The notes beneath the pieces are model-generated. The model was not told where the DNA came from and ran no database searches. It was given only the letters and a program-made list of their open reading frames with translations. A stretch of DNA of 34,936 nucleotides from Spirochaetaceae bacterium (lineage in GTDB: Bacteria > Spirochaetota > Spirochaetia > Treponematales > Treponemataceae): contig JAGBFT010000068.1 of NCBI GenBank assembly GCA_017936345.1, forward strand, positions 1 through 34,936. The letters run 5' to 3'. Position 1 is the stretch's first letter. Every line of letters starts with the position of its first letter. Below, one piece after another: positions 25,210 to 31,224 of the stretch. Both the position numbers and the translations under genes were made by a program.

Positions 25210-25238
25210 TGTACAAGATACACTTTGCTGACTATACT
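25210..25238 (+). promoter_or_regulatory. promoter of the Gx transporter gene, leaderless-type
   Basis: TGTACA, a 17-base spacer, TATACT (25233-25238), six bases, ATG 25245. No Shine-Dalgarno is present in the six bases AAAGCC. Confidence 0.6.
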
Positions 25239-25244
25239 AAAGCC

Positions 25245-25799
25245 ATGGAATCAACTTTTTCCAGGGTAGGGAGGGAAGAGCTGCGTTTTCGTCTCTTATT
25301 TTTTTCTGCTCTTTGTCTCTTTTTATCAATGATTGAATATGCTATCCCCAAGCCTCTTCCTTTCTTACGGCTGGGACTGGCAAATTTGCCGATTTTACTG
25401 GCTTTCCCAAAATTCCGATTGAAGGATATTGTTCTGTTGGTGGCGATAAAGACCCTTGGCCAGGGCTTGATTTCCGGAACTCTTTTTTCCTATGTGTTTC
25501 TTTTTTCCGCAGTTGGTTCCAGTGCCGCTGCCTTGGGCATGGGGATTATGTACCATCTTTTTGTAAAAAATCGAAAAAAGGTTCTGATTGGTTTTGTAGG
25601 TTTGAGCCTCGCTGGGGCTATGGCAAATAATGGCGCACAGTTGTTGGTTGCTCGGTACATTTTTTTTGGGGCAGCGGCCCGATACATTGCCCCGGTGCTT
25701 TTATGCAGCGGACTGATTACCGGTCTTTTACTTGGTTTTTTTGCCCAAAAATTTGTAGACACTTCTCGGTGGTATAAATCCCTGGAGGTCTTGCCGTGA
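25245..25799 (+). CDS. Gx transporter family protein (heptaprenyl diphosphate synthase component I type)
   Basis: A 184-residue membrane protein with about five hydrophobic helices. Landmarks are SMIEYAIPKPLPFLRLGLANLPILLAF near the N-terminus, the KTLGQGLISGTLFSYVFLFS segment and a C-terminal GLITGLLLGFF helix, typical of the Gx_transp family. These proteins resemble ECF-type S components and are often mislabelled as heptaprenyl diphosphate synthase component I; the substrate is not established. There is no Shine-Dalgarno, and the -10 lies six bases from the ATG. The next gene starts within its stop codon (GTGA overlap), indicating a tightly coupled pair. Confidence 0.85.
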   Translation: MESTFSRVGREELRFRLLFFSALCLFLSMIEYAIPKPLPFLRLGLANLPILLAFPKFRLKDIVLLVAIKTLGQGLISGTLFSYVFLFSAVGSSAAALGMGIMYHLFVKNRKKVLIGFVGLSLAGAMANNGAQLLVARYIFFGAAARYIAPVLLCSGLITGLLLGFFAQKFVDTSRWYKSLEVLP

Positions 25800-26509
25800 A
25801 GTTGCCCCAACCCCTTGCCCTGGCTTGTTCTCGGTTTTGGAGCTGGTTAATCTCACCCTCCCTGCTTTTTTTTGCTGTGATGGTAAGCTTTCCCGCCTTT
25901 CTTTTTCAAAAGAATTTACTGGTGCTAGTAGCAGAAGCCACCACCTTCTTTTTCCTTGCCCTTACTCGTCGGGGAAGACTACGAATTTTGCCCTCCCTTT
26001 TGATGATTTTTGGCATAGTGATTTTTGCCCTCCTTTCTCCCCATGGAGAGGTGGTGGCTCGGTTGGGCAATTTTACTGTAACCAGGGGAGCCTTGGAGGC
26101 GGGGCTGGCACGAGGAGTAACCTTGGCGGGGATGGTGTTTTTGTCCCAGCTGGCCCTGTCTCCCGGCTTGTCCCTGCCTGGTCGGGCTGGAAATTTTTTA
26201 GTGGATATGTTTGCTGTGCTGGATAGATTGGCCAGTGAACCAATTGCATTTGGGGAAGATTCAAAAAAACTCAAGGGTATTTTTACCCTTTTGGATGCAC
26301 GTTTGTATCAAGTCTATTGGAACGAGGAAAATTCCGGCAGAAATGAAGGGTGTGTTGGGGATGATAATGGGGATTCCAAGGACGTTCTTGTGAATTCTGC
26401 GAAAGAACCCCACAATGAACAAAAGCTAAATAGGGGTAGTTTTAGGGAGATTCTTACTGCCATCCTGTTGCCTTGTATTTTGTATTTTTTGCTCTGGAAA
26501 TCAATATAA
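25796..26509 (+). CDS. membrane protein, possibly EcfT-like partner of the Gx transporter protein
   Basis: A 237-residue protein starting at GTG 25796, overlapping the previous TGA by the GTGA junction. It has hydrophobic helices at about 18-60, then the segment RLGNFTVTRGALEAGLARGVTLAGMVFLSQLAL, which resembles the region of EcfT/CbiQ proteins where a Gly- and Thr-containing turn precedes a membrane helix. A cytoplasmic stretch rich in Asn/Asp/Glu (about 150-215) and a final membrane helix follow. The second, Arg-bearing coupling motif expected of EcfT is not evident. The family assignment is therefore inference from context and weak pattern. No ATPase gene adjoins it. Confidence 0.55.
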   Translation: MKLPQPLALACSRFWSWLISPSLLFFAVMVSFPAFLFQKNLLVLVAEATTFFFLALTRRGRLRILPSLLMIFGIVIFALLSPHGEVVARLGNFTVTRGALEAGLARGVTLAGMVFLSQLALSPGLSLPGRAGNFLVDMFAVLDRLASEPIAFGEDSKKLKGIFTLLDARLYQVYWNEENSGRNEGCVGDDNGDSKDVLVNSAKEPHNEQKLNRGSFREILTAILLPCILYFLLWKSI

Positions 26510-26551
26510 GGTGACCTGGTTACGTAAACGGAGTTGTTTGGAAAAAAATCC

Positions 26552-26580
26552 TTGTGGGGGCTTCATTTTTTTGTTAAAAT
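26552..26580 (+). promoter_or_regulatory. candidate promoter of the 104-residue protein gene
   Basis: TTGTGG, a 17-base spacer, TAAAAT, then AGGAGG before ATG 26599. The -35 is weak (3/6). Confidence 0.4.
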
Positions 26581-26598
26581 GGAAGTCAGGAGGAAAAG

Positions 26599-26913
26599 AT
26601 GGGTCTGTTTACAAAAAAAGAAACAATTTTTAGTGAAAGGAACAAGCCCCTTTGGGCAAAGATTAAGGAAGGCTTGAAGGCTGCCGGAGTTAAGGCTTCC
26701 TGCGGTTCCTATGATGTGGAGCCACCCTTTGTGGGGTGTGGATGCAAGCTTGATGTCCGTGATTTTAGCGGCAACGGAAAAGTTGACCGAAAAATGTATT
26801 ATATCGATGTCAAGGTTACGGAGTTGGAAAGGGCTCGTGCCATTATGGAAGAGGTTCGTTCACAAAATCTCGATTTGGAGTTGGGTGAAAAGATTAAAGT
26901 TAGTTATTACTAA
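26599..26913 (+). CDS. small conserved-type cytoplasmic protein with a Cys cluster
   Basis: A 104-residue protein with no signal or membrane segment. I do not recognise a family. AGGAGG six bases upstream makes the ATG secure. Notable are SCGSY and GCGCKLDVRDF, three Cys within 14 residues including a C-x-C pair that could bind a metal, and a charged C-terminal half (VTELERARAIMEEVRSQNLDLELGEKIKV) that looks like an alpha-beta unit. Its stop codon lies inside the first of four putative metal-regulation boxes, and the iron transporter operon follows after a terminator. A link with metal handling is only suggested by position. Confidence 0.7.
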   Translation: MGLFTKKETIFSERNKPLWAKIKEGLKAAGVKASCGSYDVEPPFVGCGCKLDVRDFSGNGKVDRKMYYIDVKVTELERARAIMEEVRSQNLDLELGEKIKVSYY

Positions 26914-26915
26914 CT
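26898..26915. promoter_or_regulatory. AGTTAG box 1 (putative metal-regulator operator)
   Basis: AGTTAGTTATTACTAACT, a perfect 7+4+7 palindrome. It ends one base before TTGACA at 26917. Similar boxes lie at 26953, 27004 and 30133. Confidence 0.65.
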
Positions 26916-26916
26916 C

Positions 26917-26945
26917 TTGACAAAACTTTTTTGATTCGTTATTTT
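26917..26945 (+). promoter_or_regulatory. candidate promoter between boxes 1 and 2
   Basis: Consensus TTGACA (26917-26922), a 17-base spacer, TATTTT (26940-26945). It would start near 26952, within box 2, and run straight into the terminator-like hairpin at 26949-26996, so it would yield a short attenuated RNA unless there is read-through. Confidence 0.4.
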
Positions 26946-26948
26946 TAT

Positions 26949-26996
26949 AGCTAGTTAGCATGGATTAACTTTATCTCTGCTGACTAGCTTTTTTTT
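26949..26996 (+). terminator. intrinsic terminator or attenuator before the iron transporter operon
   Basis: Arms AGCTAGTTAGCA (26949-26960) and TGCTGACTAGCT (26978-26989), 12 bp with one wobble, then seven T. It can end the transcript of the small Cys protein gene. Its left arm is shared with box 2. Confidence 0.8.
26953..26970. promoter_or_regulatory. AGTTAG box 2 (putative metal-regulator operator)
   Basis: AGTTAGCATGGATTAACT, with AGTTA/TAACT half-sites separated by eight bases, as in boxes 1 and 3. Confidence 0.55.
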
Positions 26997-27003
26997 CTCA
27001 TAA

Positions 27004-27021
27004 AGTTAGCCATTGATAACT
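27004..27021. promoter_or_regulatory. AGTTAG box 3 upstream of the iron permease gene
   Basis: AGTTAGCCATTGATAACT, 50 bases before the TTG start at 27072. It shares AGTTAGCC with box 4. Candidate -35 elements (TTGATA at 27013, TTGGCT at 27023) overlap or adjoin it, but no convincing -10 was found. Confidence 0.6.
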
Positions 27022-27071
27022 CTTGGCTGGTTCTGATAGAAAAGCGCTGAATAAAACCTTAGAGGAAAATA

Positions 27072-28124
27072 TTGCGTATTAAGGAAAATATTTGCACACT
27101 GGTACTTTTTGCATTGCTGGTGATTTTATCCACCGTTTCACTTTTTATAGGAGTCTTGGACATCAATCTCCTTGCCTTGCTGCAGGGTGACTCGCATCAA
27201 TTGGGTGTCTTTGTGATTTCGCGTCTTCCCCGCCTTTTAGCTATACTTTGTACTGGAATTGGCATGAGTGTTTCCGGTCTCATCATGCAGCAATTGTGCA
27301 TGAATAAGTTTGTTTCTCCCACAACTGGGGCAACCATCACTTCTGCAGAGCTGGGAATCTTGATTGCCCTCTTGTTTATGCCCCAGTCAACTCTGTGGAG
27401 CAGGGCACTTTTTGCCTTTGTTTGTGCCATTGCAGGAACTTGGATTTTTGTCTGGTTTATTCAAAGGATTCAGTTCAAGGATGTAATTATGGTTCCCCTC
27501 ATCGGTATTATGTTCAGCAACGTAATCGGAGGTGTCACTAGCTTTCTTGCCTACAAGTTTGAAATGACCCAATCCCTGTCGTCCTGGTTGGTGGGACATT
27601 TCTCCATGGTGCTTCAGGGCCGCTACGAATTGGTGTACATGGTAGTGCCGCTGGTAATTGCAGCCTTTGTCTTTGCAAATCATTTTAATATTGTTGGAAT
27701 GGGCAAGGATTTTTCAAAAAATCTTGGTGTGAACTACAACTTGGTGCTTTTTATGGGGCTTTCCATTGCGGCCCTTATTACCGCCAGTGTTGTGGTTGTA
27801 GTAGGGGCTATTTCCTATATCGGCCTCATTGTTCCCAATCTTGTTGCCATGTTCAAGGGTGACAAAATCCGTGGAACCTTGGTAGACACGGCACTCTTTG
27901 GAGCCCTCTTTGTGTTGGTTTGCGATATGTTGGCTCGTGTGGTAATTGCGCCCTATGAGCTTCCCATTGAACTGATAATTGGTGTAATTGGCAGCATCCT
28001 GTTTATAGGTCTGCTGTTTTATCGACTTAAAAATGGCCGCAGGTCTTTTAAGCTCAAGTCCCGCCTTCAGTCGCCCAGTGTTTCTGGGTGTTGTCAGACG
28101 GTAGCTAATCTAGGGGAAAATTAA
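27072..28124 (+). CDS. FecCD-type iron/siderophore ABC permease (YclN/CeuB-like)
   Basis: A 350-residue polytopic permease with the FecCD pattern: ISRLPRLLAILCTGIGMSVSGLIMQQLCMNKFVSPTT near the N-terminus and GAISYIGLIVPNLVAMFKG in the C-terminal half (ATPase-coupling region). The N-F-V-S-P-T-T wording is typical of the branch that serves catecholate siderophores such as petrobactin or enterobactin, but substrate is inference. The start is TTG 27072 with AGAGGA at 27061-27066. The last 25 residues are a hydrophilic tail. The next gene begins one base after its stop, and the ATPase and binding-protein genes follow, giving a complete importer. Expression is probably controlled through box 3. 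Confidence 0.92.
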   Translation: MRIKENICTLVLFALLVILSTVSLFIGVLDINLLALLQGDSHQLGVFVISRLPRLLAILCTGIGMSVSGLIMQQLCMNKFVSPTTGATITSAELGILIALLFMPQSTLWSRALFAFVCAIAGTWIFVWFIQRIQFKDVIMVPLIGIMFSNVIGGVTSFLAYKFEMTQSLSSWLVGHFSMVLQGRYELVYMVVPLVIAAFVFANHFNIVGMGKDFSKNLGVNYNLVLFMGLSIAALITASVVVVVGAISYIGLIVPNLVAMFKGDKIRGTLVDTALFGALFVLVCDMLARVVIAPYELPIELIIGVIGSILFIGLLFYRLKNGRRSFKLKSRLQSPSVSGCCQTVANLGEN

Positions 28125-28125
28125 T

Positions 28126-29301
28126 ATGGAAGAACAAACAACCTCTCCTCTTCAAGAGGAGTCAAAGAGTAAGTCTAGGCTAACCCTTCAAAATAGAATT
28201 TTGAGCCTGGGAAGGGCAACAGAGATACACCCTGTTGATGGTGAAAAGGATGTGGTTCTAGAGGCGATTGTCCCAGTGGTAGGGGATGTCTCTAAAAATC
28301 ACCACCTCAAAAAGACCTTGTCCTTTTCACAGAAAAGACTTTTGGCCGGAAGACGCAAGCTGGCTGCCTTGGGGTGCGTGGCGCTTGCCGCAATCCTGGC
28401 CTACCTCCTTGTTGGGGTGAATTTTGGCAACGAAAGGCTTTTTAACTTTGCCATGAAGATTCGCTTCCCCAAGGTGTTGGCCATGGTTATTGCTGCCACT
28501 GCCGTGGGCGGCGCTTCAATAGTCTTTCAGTCAGTTATTAACAATACCATCGTTACCCCCTGCTTGCTGGGAATGAATTCCTTGTACACCCTGATTCACA
28601 CAGGGGTTGTGTTTGTGGCAGGTTCTGCAAGTATCTTGGCCACCAACTCAAACCTCTCCTTTGCTGTGGACTTAACGGTGATGGCAGTTGTAGCAACCCT
28701 GCTGTATAGCTTCTTGTTTAAGAAAACTGGCCACAATGTGCTGTACGTTTTGTTGATTGGTACTGTCCTTACCTCCTTTTTTGGTAGCATTCAAAGCACC
28801 ATGGTTCGGGTGATGGATCCCAATGAATACGATAATCTATTGTCTTCCTTGGTGGCAAGCTTCAGCAATGTAAACGGAGAGATTATTCTCTTTTCTGTAA
28901 TTGTGCTGATAGCGGTGGTATTCTTTTTGCGAAGGGATCTGGCCTTGTTGGATGTACTTACCCTGGGAAAGCATCAGGCTATCAACCTCGGACTTGATTA
29001 CGATGCTAGTGTTCGTCGGCTCTTATTGGGAGTTTCCCTGTGCATTGCCACCGCCACTGCCATGGTGGGACCTATTTCCTTTTTGGGATTGATTATTGCA
29101 AATCTTGCCCGCCAGTTGATGAAAACCTTCCGCCACACTCACCTTGTTTTGGCTTCTGCCCTGCTGGGAGTTGTGGTTTTAGTGGGGGGACAGTTGATTG
29201 TTGAGCATCTGTTCTCTTATTCTGTACCCATCAGTGTGTTCATTACCTTTGGCGGCGGTTTATACTTCCTCTATCTATTGATGAAAAAGAAGCGAGGATA
29301 A
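28126..29301 (+). CDS. FecCD-type iron/siderophore ABC permease (YclO/CeuC-like) with N-terminal extension
   Basis: A 391-residue second permease. Residues 1 to about 80 are hydrophilic with no recognisable domain (TSPLQEESKSKSRLTL, GEKDVVLEAIVPVVGDV), unusual because related permeases begin close to the first membrane helix, which here starts near residue 81. The rest follows the family: KIRFPKVLAMVIAATAVGGASIVFQSVINN, LGKHQAINLGLDYD and GPISFLGLIIANLARQL. AGGGGAAA precedes the ATG. It should pair with the first permease as a heterodimer and use the ATPase encoded next. An internal start near the membrane part (Leu/Val codons around 28370) was considered, but none has a good ribosome binding site. 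Confidence 0.9.
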   Translation: MEEQTTSPLQEESKSKSRLTLQNRILSLGRATEIHPVDGEKDVVLEAIVPVVGDVSKNHHLKKTLSFSQKRLLAGRRKLAALGCVALAAILAYLLVGVNFGNERLFNFAMKIRFPKVLAMVIAATAVGGASIVFQSVINNTIVTPCLLGMNSLYTLIHTGVVFVAGSASILATNSNLSFAVDLTVMAVVATLLYSFLFKKTGHNVLYVLLIGTVLTSFFGSIQSTMVRVMDPNEYDNLLSSLVASFSNVNGEIILFSVIVLIAVVFFLRRDLALLDVLTLGKHQAINLGLDYDASVRRLLLGVSLCIATATAMVGPISFLGLIIANLARQLMKTFRHTHLVLASALLGVVVLVGGQLIVEHLFSYSVPISVFITFGGGLYFLYLLMKKKRG

Positions 29302-29311
29302 TGGAGCGAAT

Positions 29312-30064
29312 ATGAAAATTTTTAACCTGACAAAAAAATATGATGAAAAGACAGTTGTTGATTCTGTTGATTTTGAAATCCCCCGGGGAAAGGTTCTTTC
29401 CCTCATTGGTCCCAACGGAGCTGGAAAGTCCACCGTCATGGGAATGATTTCCCGTCTTATTGCCAGGGATTCCGGAAGGGTGGATTTTGAGGGCAAGGAT
29501 ATTAGCAAGTGGCAGGACAAGGAGTTGGCAAAGGAATTGGCCATTCTTACCCAACAGAACAATATCCAGATGAAGTTGACTGTGGAAGAGCTGGTTTGTT
29601 TTGGACGCTTTCCTCATTCTGGAAACCGGCTGTCAGAAAAGGACATGGAATTGGTAGATCAGGCTATTTCCTACATGGAGCTTGATGATTTTAGGGATAG
29701 CTTTTTGGATGAGCTTTCCGGGGGACAGCGACAGAGAGCCCTTATTGCCATGGTTATTGCTCAGGATACAAAGTACGTGCTGCTAGATGAACCCACTAAC
29801 AATCTTGACATCTACCATGCCTCCAATCTGATGAAAATGGTTCGTCGTCTCTGTGATGAATTAGGTAAGACTGTGATTCTTGTTCTCCATGAAATCAATT
29901 ATGCCGCTTCTTATTCAGACTATATCTGTGCATTTAAAGATGGCAAGATTGCAAAGTTTGGCACTGTAGAAGAAGTGATGACAAAGGATGTGTTGTCAGA
30001 AATTTACGGTGTGGATTTTGAGATTATGAACATTAGAGACAAGCCTCTGTGCATTTACTACTAG
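29312..30064 (+). CDS. iron/siderophore ABC transporter ATP-binding protein (YclP/CeuD-like)
   Basis: A 250-residue cytoplasmic ATPase with all motifs intact: Walker A GPNGAGKST, Q-loop LTQQNN, signature LSGGQRQR, Walker B YVLLDEP, H-loop LVLHEIN. The segment NIQMKLTVEELVCFGRFPHSGNRLS is typical of FepC/FhuC-type ATPases. GGAG precedes ATG 29312, ten bases after the stop of the second permease gene. A strong terminator follows, so the binding-protein gene downstream relies mainly on its own promoter. Confidence 0.94.
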   Translation: MKIFNLTKKYDEKTVVDSVDFEIPRGKVLSLIGPNGAGKSTVMGMISRLIARDSGRVDFEGKDISKWQDKELAKELAILTQQNNIQMKLTVEELVCFGRFPHSGNRLSEKDMELVDQAISYMELDDFRDSFLDELSGGQRQRALIAMVIAQDTKYVLLDEPTNNLDIYHASNLMKMVRRLCDELGKTVILVLHEINYAASYSDYICAFKDGKIAKFGTVEEVMTKDVLSEIYGVDFEIMNIRDKPLCIYY

Positions 30065-30086
30065 GGATGTTGTTGGTCTGTTCCGG

Positions 30087-30123
30087 GCGGAATCTCTAAG
30101 GAGATTCCGCTTGGGATTTTTTT
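30087..30123 (+). terminator. intrinsic terminator after the iron transporter ATPase gene
   Basis: GCGGAATCTC (30087-30096), loop TAAG, GAGATTCCGC (30101-30110), a perfect 10-bp stem. A run of seven T ends at 30123. Confidence 0.92.
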
Positions 30124-30132
30124 AACAGCTGG

Positions 30133-30150
30133 AGTTAGCCGTTGCTAATT
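30133..30150. promoter_or_regulatory. AGTTAG box 4 in the promoter of the binding-protein gene
   Basis: AGTTAGCCGTTGCTAATT lies exactly in front of, and shares one base with, the TATACT -10 at 30150-30155, so a bound protein would block the polymerase. Confidence 0.65.
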
Positions 30151-30155
30151 ATACT
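30150..30155 (+). promoter_or_regulatory. -10 element of the binding-protein gene
   Basis: TATACT, with no good -35 in the expected place (AGCTGG at 17 bases). The leader then contains a small CCACC/GGTGG hairpin (30164-30178) and the ribosome binding site TAGGAG before ATG 30197. Confidence 0.5.
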
Positions 30156-30196
30156 GGAAATTTCCACCGTTATGGTGGTGTATATAGGAGTTTTAA

Positions 30197-31153
30197 ATGA
30201 AAAGGATTTGTAGCCTTTTGGTTGCTGTTGGGCTGTTTGCCAGCCTGTTTGGTATGGGGGGAAAGGAAGCTGCCCCTGTTTCTGGAAAAACGGTAAGTGT
30301 TTCTACCTTGGACGGAAGTCGTGTTGCCACTACCATTGAGGTTCCCTACGACCCTCAGCGTATAGCAATTCTGGATATGGCAGCCTTGGATATTCTTGAT
30401 GCCTTGAATCTGGGAGATAGGGTTGTAGGTATGGCTGGCACCTCCTTGGCTTACTTGGACAAGTATTCTTCCAACAAGAATTTGGCAAACCTAGGAACTA
30501 TTAAAGAAGCTGATTTGGAAGCAGTAATGGCAAGCGAGCCAGACATTATCTTTATTGGTGGTCGATTAAGCGGTTCCTACGATGTATTGAGCGAAATTGC
30601 CCCTGTGGTGCAGTTGGCTGTAGACCGCAACCTTGGCGTTGTAGAAAGCGTCCGTCAAAATGCCACCACAATTGCCTCGATTTTTGGCAAAGAAGCTGAG
30701 GTTGCTACCCTCATGTCAGATTTTGACCAGAGGATTGCAGCTCTGGCTAGCTTTGCAGCAGGAAAAAATGCTGTTATTGGTCTTTGTACCAATGGTGGCT
30801 TTAACATATTGGGAAATGACGGCCGCTGCTCCATCATCGGTACAGAAATCGGTTTTGAAAACATTGGTGCCAGTGATGTTACCTCTACCCACGGTAATGA
30901 GAGCTCCTTTGAACTCATAGTGGAATTAAATCCCCAGTATCTCTTTGTTATGGATCGTGACGCTGCTATTCAGGCTAATGGTGCAAAGCTGGCAAAAGAA
31001 ATCATCGAAAACCAACTTGTAATGAAAACAGACGCTTACAAGAATGGCCGCATAGTATACTTGGAGAACCCCGCTGTTTGGTATACTGCAGAGGGTGGAA
31101 TTACTGCCCTGGACATTATGCTTCAGGATTTGGAAGGAGTCTTATTGAAATAA
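30197..31153 (+). CDS. periplasmic iron/siderophore-binding protein (YclQ/CeuE-like)
   Basis: A 318-residue exported cluster-A-1-type binding protein (two Rossmann-like lobes joined by a helix) that would deliver ferric siderophore to the FecCD-type permeases encoded upstream. The signal region is MKRICSLLVAVGLFASLFG. The usual lipobox Cys is missing (FGMGGKE), so membrane anchoring is doubtful. Family marks: IAILDMAALDILDALNLGDRVVGM, LEAVMASEPDIIFIGGRLSGSYDVLSEIAPVV and the C-terminal AVWYTAEGGITALDIMLQDL. The resemblance is to the catecholate-siderophore binders CeuE and YclQ. It is transcribed from its own box-controlled promoter and ends in a terminator at 31179-31224. Confidence 0.92.
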   Translation: MKRICSLLVAVGLFASLFGMGGKEAAPVSGKTVSVSTLDGSRVATTIEVPYDPQRIAILDMAALDILDALNLGDRVVGMAGTSLAYLDKYSSNKNLANLGTIKEADLEAVMASEPDIIFIGGRLSGSYDVLSEIAPVVQLAVDRNLGVVESVRQNATTIASIFGKEAEVATLMSDFDQRIAALASFAAGKNAVIGLCTNGGFNILGNDGRCSIIGTEIGFENIGASDVTSTHGNESSFELIVELNPQYLFVMDRDAAIQANGAKLAKEIIENQLVMKTDAYKNGRIVYLENPAVWYTAEGGITALDIMLQDLEGVLLK

Positions 31154-31178
31154 AGCGTCTGACACACCTTAAACTGAG

Positions 31179-31224
31179 CCTCGGCAGGTTTTCTTCTTGG
31201 ATAACTTGCCGAGGTTTATTTTTT
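31179..31224 (+). terminator. intrinsic terminator of the binding-protein gene
   Basis: CCTCGGCAGGTT (31179-31190) pairs with AACTTGCCGAGG (31203-31214), 12 bp with one wobble, then TTTATTTTTT. The T-run contains the reverse-strand stop codon of the convergent GH3 gene. Confidence 0.85.
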
